DNA of 42,363 nt from Ruminococcus sp. CAG:563 (GTDB lineage: Bacteria > Bacillota > Clostridia > Oscillospirales > Acutalibacteraceae): the NCBI GenBank assembly GCA_000434915.1, contig FR882075.1, positions 98,754-141,116 on the forward strand. The letters are read 5' to 3'. The position numbers and the translations under genes were made by a program. This document shows, piece by piece, positions 1-7,411 of this stretch (positions are counted from its first letter, which is position 1; each line of letters begins with the position of its first letter). The notes beneath the pieces were generated by a model. It worked only from the letters and a program-made list of their open reading frames with translations, searched no databases and was not told the DNA's origin.

Positions 1-698
1 TAAATAACCGCCTCAATATCCATGATGTCGGAATCCTCACGTTCACGCATTTTTTCAATGCTGACCGCAACGCCGTGCGGAATCTCTCTGTCAAGATTTC
101 TCAAAAGCTTTTCACGAATAATCTCCGCCGCAATAACACGCTCCGGCTGATCCGTCAGTGTGTCCTCGGGGAAGAAGAATACGCTTTCCTCGGCAAGCTT
201 TTTCATTTCCGAAAGAAGCTCATCCATGTTGATTCCCCTGAGAGCGGAAACGGGAACAACCGCTTCAAAATCATAGGTCTTTGAAAGTTCAAGAATTCTT
301 GCCATCAAAACTTCCTTATCGGGAAGCGTGTCAACCTTGTTTATCGCAAGGATAACAGGCATTTTCAGCTTCTTGAATTTTTCGATAAGCTCAAGCTCGG
401 CCGGTCTTAGCTCACCCTCCGGTTCAACAACGAAAAGGCAGGCGTCAACGCCCGAAACGCTGTCCGAAACAGCCTGAACCATCTTTTCGCCGAGCTTCGT
501 CCTCGGTCTGTGGAAGCCGGGAGTGTCGGTGAAAACAAGCTGAGTGTCGCCATCGGTCAGAACACCCATGATCTTGGTTCTCGTCGTCTGCGGCTTGTCC
601 GAAACAATGGCTATCTTCTGACCGAGCAGACGGTTAAGAATCGACGATTTGCCGACATTCGGGCAGCCGACAATGGCAATAAATGCGGTTTTTGTCAT
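1..698 (-). CDS. era: GTPase Era, 3' end cut by window edge
   Basis: Era is a GTPase that binds 16S rRNA and helps mature the 30S subunit. Translation from the ATG at 698 gives MTKTAFIAIVGCPNVGKSS, with the G1 motif GCPNVGKS, a G2-like stretch KPQTTRTK, the G3 motif DTPG and the G4 motif NKVD. About 232 codons are present. The usual length is about 300, so roughly the last 65 residues, most of the KH RNA-binding domain, lie outside the window. The reading frame is open to base 1. The start overlaps the stop of ybeY by one base (TGATG), and GGAGG sits just upstream inside the end of ybeY, so the two are translationally coupled. Confidence 0.96.
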   Translation of the reverse strand, partial: MTKTAFIAIVGCPNVGKSSILNRLLGQKIAIVSDKPQTTRTKIMGVLTDGDTQLVFTDTPGFHRPRTKLGEKMVQAVSDSVSGVDACLFVVEPEGELRPAELELIEKFKKLKMPVILAINKVDTLPDKEVLMARILELSKTYDFEAVVPVSALRGINMDELLSEMKKLAEESVFFFPEDTLTDQPERVIAAEIIREKLLRNLDREIPHGVAVSIEKMREREDSDIMDIEAVI

Positions 699-1204
699 CA
701 GTTATCCTCCGAATAGTAGCTGTCGTTTCTCTTAAGTCCGAGCTGAGTGAGAACAGCCTCTTCCTTTTCGCGCATACGAACTCTTTCAAGTCCCTCGGCC
801 TCGTGGTCGTAGCCGAGAAGATGAAGCATGGAATGTACGGTAAGGAAAGCAATTTCACGCTGAAGCGAGTGACCGTAAAGGTCAGCCTGCATAACGGCAT
901 GCTGCATGGAAATCACGATATCGCCGAGAATTTTCGCACCCGTGTCATGGTTGATGTCGTAAACGCCGTTCTCGCCGAGCGGGAAAGAGAGCACATCAGT
1001 GCTTCTGTCAACGTGTCTGTACTCACGGTTAAGCTCATGAATGATCTCGTCGTCGACAAAGCGAACGCTTATCTCCGCCGAGCCTTCAAAATTCTCGTTA
1101 ACAAGCACCGCATTGCAGCAGCGGCGAATCAACATTCTTACACCTGTGGGTATCTTAATTTCCTTCTGATCGTTTGTGATAATAACCTTAATCTTATCGC
1201 TCAT
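698..1204 (-). CDS. ybeY: Endoribonuclease YbeY
   Basis: YbeY is a zinc-dependent single-strand endoribonuclease used in 16S rRNA 3'-end maturation and ribosome quality control. The protein has 168 residues, normal for the family. The metal site H-x3-H-x5-H is visible as H124, H128 and H134 in the stretch TVHSMLHLLGYDHE, preceded by the family motif STDVLSFP at about residue 68. The start ATG overlaps the phoH stop by four bases (ATGA), and the stop overlaps the era start. This makes a tightly coupled phoH-ybeY-era unit. Identification is secure from the motif and the neighbours. Confidence 0.96.
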   Translation of the reverse strand: MSDKIKVIITNDQKEIKIPTGVRMLIRRCCNAVLVNENFEGSAEISVRFVDDEIIHELNREYRHVDRSTDVLSFPLGENGVYDINHDTGAKILGDIVISMQHAVMQADLYGHSLQREIAFLTVHSMLHLLGYDHEAEGLERVRMREKEEAVLTQLGLKRNDSYYSEDN

Positions 1205-2166
1205 CGTCTTTTCTTTGCCTCCTCATACTTTTCGTACGCCTTGATGATATCCTGCACCAGCTTATGACGTACAACATCCTTCTCTGAAAATCTTACTGTT
1301 TTTATATCCTCAACATTTTTGAGTATCTTGGTTATCTCGACCAATCCCGAACGCTTTCCGTCGGGCAGGTCAATCTGCGTTATGTCACCCGTGACGACCA
1401 TTTTCGAATTGAAACCGAGACGGGTCAGGAACATTTTCATCTGCTCCGTCGTCGTGTTCTGTGCCTCATCAAGAATAATAAAGCTGTCGTCAAGGGTTCG
1501 TCCTCTCATGTATGCAAGCGGTGCAACCTCGATATTGCCCCTTTCCTGATATCTTTGAAAATTCTCGGCTCCGAGCATATCGAAAAGTGCATCGTAAAGC
1601 GGTCTTAAATAAGGATCAACCTTTTGCTGCAGGTCGCCCGGCAGGAAGCCTAACTTTTCGCCGGCTTCGACCGCAGGACGTGTCAGAATAATTCTGTTGA
1701 CCTCCTTGGCTCTGAATGCACTGACCGCCATCGCAACGGCAAGATAGGTTTTACCCGTACCGGCAGGGCCTACGCCGATAACTATTGTGTTGTCGCGTAT
1801 CGCCTGAACGTATTTCTCCTGGCCGAGCGTTTTCGGCTTAACCGGTCTGCCCTTCGTCGTCATACAGATACAGTCGCCGTTCATCCCTTTCAGCTGATCC
1901 TCGCCGCCCTCGTCAACGAGTGAGGTGACATATCTGACATTCTGCTCATTGAGCTGTTCGCCCTTATTGATTAAATCAAGCAAGCCGTTCACGGCTCTGA
2001 CGGCAAGCGAAACGTTCTCCGCCTCGCCGCTTATCTTCATTTCCGCACCACGGCATACGACCGATACGGAATATTTCTTTTCTATGTACTTTATGTTTTC
2101 GTCGAAGCTGCCGAAAAGACTGACAGCCTGTTCCATTCTTTCAAAATTTATTATCTGCTCAAACAA
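1201..2166 (-). CDS. phoH: PhoH-family ATPase (PhoH-like protein)
   Basis: This is a cytosolic P-loop ATPase of the PhoH (PhoL/YbeZ) family. The family is found next to ybeY and is thought to act with it in RNA metabolism. The protein has 321 residues. A KH-like N-terminal part (about 1-100) is followed by Walker A GPAGTGKT at about 133-140 and Walker B FIILDEAQN at about 230. The chosen start is TTG at 2166, because GGAGG lies seven to eight bases upstream. An ATG nine codons further in (2136) has no better site. Many Firmicutes carry pgpH, dgkA or cdd within this cluster, but here the three genes are contiguous. Confidence 0.93.
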   Translation of the reverse strand: MFEQIINFERMEQAVSLFGSFDENIKYIEKKYSVSVVCRGAEMKISGEAENVSLAVRAVNGLLDLINKGEQLNEQNVRYVTSLVDEGGEDQLKGMNGDCICMTTKGRPVKPKTLGQEKYVQAIRDNTIVIGVGPAGTGKTYLAVAMAVSAFRAKEVNRIILTRPAVEAGEKLGFLPGDLQQKVDPYLRPLYDALFDMLGAENFQRYQERGNIEVAPLAYMRGRTLDDSFIILDEAQNTTTEQMKMFLTRLGFNSKMVVTGDITQIDLPDGKRSGLVEITKILKNVEDIKTVRFSEKDVVRHKLVQDIIKAYEKYEEAKKRR

Positions 2167-2232
2167 CCGCTTACCTCCGCCTTTCGGCTAATATTTTATT
2201 AAAAGTAAATAAAATTTTTTCAGTCCTTTAGT

Positions 2233-2261
2233 ATTATAACACAGTTTTATTAAAAAGTCAC
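2233..2261 (-). promoter_or_regulatory. Probable promoter of phoH-ybeY-era
   Basis: On the minus strand a -10 TATAAT (2233-2238) lies 17 bases from a weaker -35 GTGACT (2256-2261), about 67 bases upstream of the phoH TTG start. The -10 is perfect and the -35 matches the consensus at four of six positions. Confidence 0.6.
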
Positions 2262-2340
2262 AGATTTAATCCTTAAAGTTAAACATAATTTTCAGCTAAA
2301 TTTTGTGCAATATGTACACGTTGTCAATTACAAAAGAACC

Positions 2341-2369
2341 TTGACGAAAAGCGGAATTTTTGTTATCAT
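2341..2369 (+). promoter_or_regulatory. Promoter of the 2390 gene
   Basis: TTGACG (2341-2346), a 17-base spacer and TATCAT (2364-2369) form a sigma-A type promoter, so transcription would start near 2376. AGGAG at 2378-2383 is then the ribosome site for the ATG at 2390, implying a very short 5' UTR. Confidence 0.6.
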
Positions 2370-2389
2370 TTTATAGACAGGAGTGATAA

Positions 2390-2683
2390 ATGTTGAGCGA
2401 TAATAATAAGAAGAAATCGGACTCGGGTTTTTTCACTGAAAAGATAACTGTTCCGTGGCTGATAGTCACAATCTTTTCAATGATTTCCTTTCTCGCTTTT
2501 CTTATCTCGATGTTTTTCGGAAAGTTCACTTCAATCTTTTTCGGAATTTTCATTCTTGCAATCGCCTCCGTGGTGTTGCTTGACGGAATCCACAAAAAGA
2601 AAGAAAACTACATTTCCGGAAATCTCAATTTCATAATGTTTGTTCTGTGCATCATCTGTGCGGTCATAGTTATGAATATGTAA
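2390..2683 (+). CDS. Small membrane protein of unknown function
   Basis: This 97-residue protein has a charged, Asn/Lys/Ser-rich N-terminus (1-20) followed by three hydrophobic stretches at about 21-42, 45-65 and 76-96. The loop HKKKENYISG between the second and third is basic. The ATG at 2390 has AGGAG eight bases upstream and a promoter immediately before. I do not recognise a family. The layout suggests a three-pass inner membrane protein. It is followed 49 bases later by an exported protein, with a short hairpin between them, so they may be co-transcribed. Confidence 0.7.
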   Translation: MLSDNNKKKSDSGFFTEKITVPWLIVTIFSMISFLAFLISMFFGKFTSIFFGIFILAIASVVLLDGIHKKKENYISGNLNFIMFVLCIICAVIVMNM

Positions 2684-2690
2684 TGCAGCT

Positions 2691-2708
2691 TTTTAGCGTA
2701 AGCTAAAA
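2691..2708. other. Short intercistronic hairpin
   Basis: TTTTAGC-GTAA-GCTAAAA forms a 7-bp stem with a 4-base loop between the 2390 and 2733 genes. It is A/T-rich with no U-run on the plus strand, so it is more likely a weak processing or pausing hairpin than a full terminator. Confidence 0.4.
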
Positions 2709-2732
2709 ATAAAAAATGGGGGTTATTAAAAC

Positions 2733-3707
2733 ATGAAAGAAACCATCATCAAATCGGTGACAGCCGTTATCTGCGTTATTGCAGTCTGTGTTTCTTCCGT
2801 GCTTGCCATCGGCAAATACGGTGACGCTATGGTTGAAACGGCAAAACACACACCGGCAGCAGCAGCAAGCACATCCGGCGGCGGAAGCTCCGCAACAGGC
2901 GGCAGCACTTCGGGCGGCGCAACAGCCGATCCGTCGGCAACACCTGACGCAACCACACCCGACGCAAGTGCAGCAGACCCGTCGGCAACACCTGACGCAA
3001 GCACACCGAGTTCGGGCTCTTCGACAGGCACTTCAACAGGCGGTTCTGCCTCGACAGGTGGCAGCTCGGCAACGTCAACAGATCCGACGAAGTATTCCAA
3101 GGCGCAGATAGTTGCTTACTACAACAACGCTATCAAGGCCACAGCCAAGGCTCCGAAGCTTTCTGTTACGAAGAAGGAAAACATTACAATCAAGGTTGAC
3201 ACAATGAAGCCGGACAGCGACTTGATTATGAACTTCGTAAACAAATACGTTCTTGAGAAGTATGCAAAGACGTCAACCTACAGCATGTCATTTGTCAACG
3301 GCGTTTCCTCCGACAAGACAAAGGCTATCGACTATCTCCCGAAGGCACAGCTTCAGGCGGCAGGAGCTAAGTCGGCAAACATCACCAAAAGCGGTTCAAA
3401 TTATGTTGTTACAATCGTAACAGTTGCAGAAAAGGCTACGCTTCAGAATCCGAAGCCGAAGTACGCTTCACAGTGTGCCGCTCCCCTTGACATCGGTAAC
3501 GTTGACCTCGGACCTATCGCTGTCACAAGAGCCGATATCGAATATCCGGGTATCACACTCAAGGCTACAGTCGGTGCAAACGGAATGCTCGTAAACAGCT
3601 CGATCGACCAGCCGCTTAAAGGCGCAGGAACAGCCGACATCAAGGTTTACAAGCCCGAAGCAACCTGCCACGGCGCATGGACTCAGAAGAATACATATAA
3701 ATATTGA
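2733..3707 (+). CDS. Exported or membrane-anchored protein with Ser/Gly/Thr/Pro linker, unknown domain
   Basis: The protein has 324 residues. It starts with a hydrophobic segment (about 8-27) that may be a signal peptide or an N-terminal anchor. Residues about 40-125 are a low-complexity linker of Ala, Ser, Gly, Thr, Asp and Pro with two copies of ADPSATPDA. The C-terminal 200 residues look globular: a KAQIVAYYNNAIKATAK helix, then a mixed alpha/beta region ending with a ...KVYKPEATCHGAW tail. I cannot assign a family. The layout fits an envelope protein whose domain is held away from the membrane by a flexible linker. The start has a GGGGG-type ribosome site, and a terminator follows. Function unknown. 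Confidence 0.8.
   Translation: MKETIIKSVTAVICVIAVCVSSVLAIGKYGDAMVETAKHTPAAAASTSGGGSSATGGSTSGGATADPSATPDATTPDASAADPSATPDASTPSSGSSTGTSTGGSASTGGSSATSTDPTKYSKAQIVAYYNNAIKATAKAPKLSVTKKENITIKVDTMKPDSDLIMNFVNKYVLEKYAKTSTYSMSFVNGVSSDKTKAIDYLPKAQLQAAGAKSANITKSGSNYVVTIVTVAEKATLQNPKPKYASQCAAPLDIGNVDLGPIAVTRADIEYPGITLKATVGANGMLVNSSIDQPLKGAGTADIKVYKPEATCHGAWTQKNTYKY
2931..3000 (+). repeat. Direct repeat in the linker of the 2733 gene
   Basis: A perfect 22-bp direct repeat (2931-2952 and 2979-3000, period 48 bases) encodes PSATPDA twice in the Ser/Thr/Pro linker. The period is 16 codons, so copy-number change would lengthen or shorten the linker without breaking the frame. Confidence 0.85.
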
Positions 3708-3728
3708 TTGTTTTAATTCAATAAAATT

Positions 3729-3765
3729 ATCCGACCTTTGAATTTCAAGGGTCGGATTTTTCACG
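3729..3765 (+). terminator. Terminator after the 2733 gene
   Basis: A 13-bp stem (ATCCGACCTTTGA with TCAAGGGTCGGAT, one wobble position) and a three-base loop is followed by TTTTT. Confidence 0.9.
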
Positions 3766-3802
3766 CACAAAGCCAAAAAGCAGAAACAGGAAATATTGTA
3801 TA

Positions 3803-3831
3803 TTGATTTTTATTAAAATTTCAAGTATAAT
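3803..3831 (+). promoter_or_regulatory. Promoter of the 3866 lipoprotein gene
   Basis: TTGATT (3803-3808), a 17-base spacer and a perfect TATAAT (3826-3831) lie 35 bases upstream of the start codon. Confidence 0.75.
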
Positions 3832-3865
3832 GCAATTATAGAAACTGCCGAAAGGGGTATTAAGC

Positions 3866-4972
3866 ATGAAAAAGAGAATTACTGCAATTTTGCTTGCGGC
3901 TTTGATGATTATTTCATTTTCAGCCTGCGGCAAAAAAGAAGCCGACAGCAATAACCCACCGTCCGACATTACAACGACTGCGGCAAAAGCCGTCAATGTA
4001 AAAATTACTCCGTCCGAGGCGAAGCAGACAAAGCTCGTTGACTACAAAACATCCGACTTCTCAATGAAAATCCCCGAGGGCTGGTCTGTCACGACCGGCG
4101 GTAGCGGAATGTTCCATGCAATACGTGTAACCGACCCGAAAAATCAAATCAATCAGATATTTTTCCTGCTCAAGGCTCAGCCGCTTCTCCACAGCGAAAC
4201 AGCCAGAAGCTACTATAACCAGTCATATCAGATGTATGGCGGAAATTACAATATGATGGCGGCTGCACCGGTTCTTTCCCCTGCATCCACAGAAAATTTC
4301 TTTAAGATTTTTAATTCATACGCTACGTTTGCCAAAACTTACGAACCGAGTTATTCAAGCTTTGATTTTCCGAGCTTCGGTTCGTTCAAGACCGTTGAAA
4401 GCTTTGCGAGTAACAGCAACATGAAATCGCAGGCAATCAATCCTGCCCTGCTCCGTGCGAGATTTAGCGACACGGCCGGCAACAAGGGTGAGGGCCTTTT
4501 CACCGCGGACGTAATTGATTTCAGCGGCAACACAGCAAGCGGCTTCGGCATTGACGCCGGCTTTTATATGGTTTATAACATTGCTGCGATAACCTGTGAG
4601 GAAAATTCGCTTATCGAATGGAAAGATATTCTTTGCCAATCACTCAGCTCGATTGATTATTCGCAAAACTATGTCAACAGTGCAATCCAACAAAGCAATG
4701 AGAGCACGGCAAACGCAATGCAAATCAGAAACGAGCTGAGCAGCATTTCTGACGGAATAATGGACTCATGGGAAAAGCGAAACACAAGTCAGGACATAAT
4801 AAGTCAGAAGCAAAGTGATGCTACGCTCGGTCTTGAAAGAATTTATGACACCGAAAAGAACGAAATCTACATGGCGAAAAACGGCTGGAGCGACAAAAAC
4901 AAGGACGACCGTTTTCAGCTTGTTACCGATGACAGCATGTATCTCAAAGCAACCTCGGGTACGATTGAATAA
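3866..4972 (+). CDS. Lipoprotein of unknown function
   Basis: The 368-residue protein starts with a lipoprotein signal peptide: MKKR, a hydrophobic core, then the lipobox FSAC with Cys21. It should be lipidated and held on the outer face of the membrane. A Ser/Asp/Thr-rich linker (22-50) leads to a beta-rich domain beginning DFSMKIPEGWSV, a pattern typical of small PsbP/YhfC-like or DUF-type lipoprotein domains. Around residues 265-310 there is a long polar helix rich in Gln, Asn and Ser. The C-terminus reads like a repeated short domain (YDTEKNEIYMAKNGW). I cannot name a family. It is a single-gene unit with its own promoter and terminator. Confidence 0.78.
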   Translation: MKKRITAILLAALMIISFSACGKKEADSNNPPSDITTTAAKAVNVKITPSEAKQTKLVDYKTSDFSMKIPEGWSVTTGGSGMFHAIRVTDPKNQINQIFFLLKAQPLLHSETARSYYNQSYQMYGGNYNMMAAAPVLSPASTENFFKIFNSYATFAKTYEPSYSSFDFPSFGSFKTVESFASNSNMKSQAINPALLRARFSDTAGNKGEGLFTADVIDFSGNTASGFGIDAGFYMVYNIAAITCEENSLIEWKDILCQSLSSIDYSQNYVNSAIQQSNESTANAMQIRNELSSISDGIMDSWEKRNTSQDIISQKQSDATLGLERIYDTEKNEIYMAKNGWSDKNKDDRFQLVTDDSMYLKATSGTIE

Positions 4973-4983
4973 ATAAAAAATAA

Positions 4984-5021
4984 GCTGCAAATTACAAAAA
5001 TCCCGGTAATTTGCGGCTTTT
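4984..5021 (+). terminator. Terminator after the 3866 gene
   Basis: A 12-bp stem, GCTGCAAATTAC with GTAATTTGCGGC (one wobble), has a 10-base loop and is followed by TTTTAT. Confidence 0.9.
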
Positions 5022-5024
5022 ATC

Positions 5025-5053
5025 TTGCACTCAAAAAAGCGATATGATACAAT
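5025..5053 (+). promoter_or_regulatory. Promoter of the GH92 gene
   Basis: TTGCAC (5025-5030), a 17-base spacer and TACAAT (5048-5053) lie directly after the upstream terminator. AGGAGG-like CCGGAGG stands before the ATG at 5085. Confidence 0.65.
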
Positions 5054-5084
5054 GACTTAACACAATAAATCCGGAGGAAAATTT

Positions 5085-7040
5085 ATGGATTACTTGAAAT
5101 ATGTTAACATAAAGCAGGGCACATTTTCCGTCAGACGTTTTTCAAACGGAAACACTCTGCCTCTCGTTCAGCTTCCGTTCGCAATGGCAGGCTATTCGGC
5201 ACAGACCGAATACGACGGCGGCTGGTTCTATCACCCGACTCACCGCAGCCTTGAGGGCATAAGGCTCACTCATCAGCCGAGCCCGTGGATTTCCGACTAC
5301 GGAACTTTCCTTTTCACCCCACAGACTGGCGAGATCAGGGATTCTGTCGGCAGCGCATGGTCAAGCTACCGTCCCGAGGACGCAGTTATGACGCCGACAT
5401 ATATGAAGCTCCGTTTTCTTCGTTCGAGAACAGATTTTGAGCTTACTCCCGGCGAGCGCAGCTGTAAAATAAGGCTCACCTACCCTGAGGACAGGACTCC
5501 GTATTTCACGGTTTTTCCCGTTTTCGGCAACTACACCTTTGATTTCGACTTTGAAAATAACCGCCTGCTTTGCACAACGGACGGTGCGAGAGGAGCCTTT
5601 CATGAGGGCTTCAAGACCTATCTTGTCGTTCAGTTCAAGTCAAAGCTTGACCCCGAAAAGTCGTATAAGAAGGACGGCGAGTTTATTCATGCCGCACTTT
5701 ACGACACATCGGTTGAAGCCGATATCGCTTCGTCATACATAAGCTTTGAGCAGGCACTCGAAAACATGAAACAGGAGTGTACGGACAAAAGCTTTGACGA
5801 GCTTCATTCAAAGGGTAATGACATCTGGAACGAATATCTCTCGAGAATCGAGATTGACCCTGTTGACGAAAAGCAGATGAAAACTTTCTATTCCTGCATG
5901 TACAGAACGGGGCTTTTTCCGCACAAGGCATATGAGATTGACAAGGACGGCAACAAGCTTCACTATTGCCCGTTTGACGGCAGCACAAAGAGCGGCGTAA
6001 GATACACCGACAACGGCTTTTGGGATACATACAGAACAGAATTTCCGCTTCTTGCAATAATTGCAAAGAAAGAATATGCCGAGATGCTCGAAGGCTTCAT
6101 CGTTGACTACAAGGAGGGCGGCTGGCTTCCGAGATGGCCGTCAATCGGCGAGAGAGGCTGTATGCCCTCTACCCTGCTCGATGCGATTATAGCCGACGCC
6201 GCAGTTAAGGGAATTATCGGCGGCGAGCTTCTCGAAACTGCACTTGAAGGTATGCTCCGTCATGCAAATCACGATTCGCGTCATCCCGATCTCGGCAGAA
6301 CCGGTGCGGAAGCATATGTAAAATACGGCTACGTTCCGGCAGATGTTATTGACAACAACTGCGTCAATCTCACCCTTGATGCGGCCTACGGCGACTATTG
6401 CATAGCACAGGTTGCAAAGGTGCTCGGCAAGGATAAAATCGTTGACGAATACATGGAGCGTTCAAAGAATTACAAGAATCTTTTCGACCCGGAATCAGGC
6501 TTTATGAGAGCAAGAACGACCGACGGAAAATTCAAAGAACCGTTTGACTGCTTCGACTGGGCGGACGAATACACCGAGGGCAGCGCATGGCAGTCGTCAT
6601 TCTCGGTTCCGCACGATATTGACGGACTTGCCGAGCTTTACGGCGGCAAGGACAAGCTGATTGCGAAGCTTGACGAGCTTTTCGCAACTCCGCCGATCTA
6701 TGGTACAAGCGGCTACGGCTCTGAAATTCACGAAATGGCGGAGATGGCGGCGGCCGATTTCGGTCAGTGTGCAATTTCCAATCAGCCGAGCTTCCACCTG
6801 CCCTTTATGTTTGCCGCTCTCGGTGAGAAAGAAAAGAGCGAATATTGGGTCAAGAAGCTCTGCGAGGAGGCGTTCAGCTACACGGACGACGGCTTCCCCG
6901 GCGATGAGGACAACGGCGCAACGGCGGCATGGTATGTGCTTTCCACACTCGGAATTTACGACATCTGCCCGGGCAGGAACGAATATATCAGAATCAAAAA
7001 GCTTTGCAAGAGTGCAAAAATTCTCGGCAAAGAGGTTTAA
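5085..7040 (+). CDS. GH92 family alpha-mannosidase, cytosolic
   Basis: GH92 enzymes are calcium-dependent exo-alpha-mannosidases that remove mannose from N-glycans and yeast mannan. The N-terminal beta-sandwich begins YVNIKQGT, a variant of the family NPFIGT start, and includes the STRHTHLSG-like stretch LEGIRLTHQPSPWISDYG. The (alpha/alpha)6 catalytic part carries GFWDTYRTEFPLL (about residue 310) and the calcium and base-residue motif GDEDNGATAAWYVLSTLGIY (about 605-625), which matches the family GNEDNGxxSAWYV. At 651 residues it is slightly short for the family. It has no signal peptide, so it probably acts in the cytosol on imported oligosaccharides. It has its own promoter and terminator and shares the neighbourhood with a GH38 mannosidase. 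Exact linkage specificity cannot be read from the sequence. Confidence 0.92.
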   Translation: MDYLKYVNIKQGTFSVRRFSNGNTLPLVQLPFAMAGYSAQTEYDGGWFYHPTHRSLEGIRLTHQPSPWISDYGTFLFTPQTGEIRDSVGSAWSSYRPEDAVMTPTYMKLRFLRSRTDFELTPGERSCKIRLTYPEDRTPYFTVFPVFGNYTFDFDFENNRLLCTTDGARGAFHEGFKTYLVVQFKSKLDPEKSYKKDGEFIHAALYDTSVEADIASSYISFEQALENMKQECTDKSFDELHSKGNDIWNEYLSRIEIDPVDEKQMKTFYSCMYRTGLFPHKAYEIDKDGNKLHYCPFDGSTKSGVRYTDNGFWDTYRTEFPLLAIIAKKEYAEMLEGFIVDYKEGGWLPRWPSIGERGCMPSTLLDAIIADAAVKGIIGGELLETALEGMLRHANHDSRHPDLGRTGAEAYVKYGYVPADVIDNNCVNLTLDAAYGDYCIAQVAKVLGKDKIVDEYMERSKNYKNLFDPESGFMRARTTDGKFKEPFDCFDWADEYTEGSAWQSSFSVPHDIDGLAELYGGKDKLIAKLDELFATPPIYGTSGYGSEIHEMAEMAAADFGQCAISNQPSFHLPFMFAALGEKEKSEYWVKKLCEEAFSYTDDGFPGDEDNGATAAWYVLSTLGIYDICPGRNEYIRIKKLCKSAKILGKEV

Positions 7041-7096
7041 GCAAAACCGAACAAATTGCGAAACACGCCTTGCTTAACTTGCTTAAATAATGTTTT

Positions 7097-7130
7097 ATCA
7101 GGGGTCGACCTTCCGATCCCTGATTTTTTA
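7097..7130 (+). terminator. Terminator after the GH92 gene
   Basis: ATCAGGGGTCG pairs with CGATCCCTGAT (11 bp including one wobble) and is followed by TTTTTT. Confidence 0.88.
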
Positions 7131-7358
7131 TATGTAGTTTTTTGCCTGCCATATATGAGAGTTGAACCAACAAAATTCACGTTTTAATGATAATTTCTGC
7201 TGACATTTTATCAGCCTTCCCCGTGGAGGAGAAGCTTTGGTAAATTGCTTCTGACCTCTGGGTCGATGTAGGCATCGACCCCTACGAATTGTGCTCTTAT
7301 TTCAACAAATTGTAGGGTGCGATGCCCACATCGCACCTTTGGATTTTTCTTTTAACTT
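7131..7358. other. Non-coding stretch with repeat-derived sequence
   Basis: About 230 bases hold no supportable gene. The left part contains a short partly palindromic piece (around 7212-7236, CCTTCCCC...GGAGGAGAAG) of the kind often seen as dispersed repeats in Clostridia. The right part is the palindromic element annotated separately. Confidence 0.6.
7255..7341. repeat. Dispersed palindromic repeat, copy 1 (two hairpins)
   Basis: The element has two perfect 9-bp hairpins: GGGTCGATG-TAGG-CATCGACCC (7260-7281) and GGTGCGATG-CCCA-CATCGCACC (7316-7337). They are separated by about 34 bases including CCTACGAATTGTGCTC and TTGTAGG. CCTACGAATTGT and ACAAATTGTAGG at its inner edges can also pair. 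A second, more worn copy is at 9286-9373. Confidence 0.85.
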
Positions 7359-7388
7359 AAAGCAAAAGCTCCCCCGAAAGGAGGAGCT
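7359..7388 (-). terminator. Terminator of the 7412 surface protein gene
   Basis: On the minus strand AGCTCCTCC-TTTC-GGGGGAGCT (9-bp stem, one wobble) is followed by TTTGCTTT. Confidence 0.85.
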
Positions 7389-7411
7389 ATAATAATTAAA
7401 TACCTATACGA

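Noticed and set aside
683..1267. 194-codon plus-strand ORF over ybeY
   Set aside because: Antisense of ybeY, which carries the zinc motif and is coupled to phoH and era.
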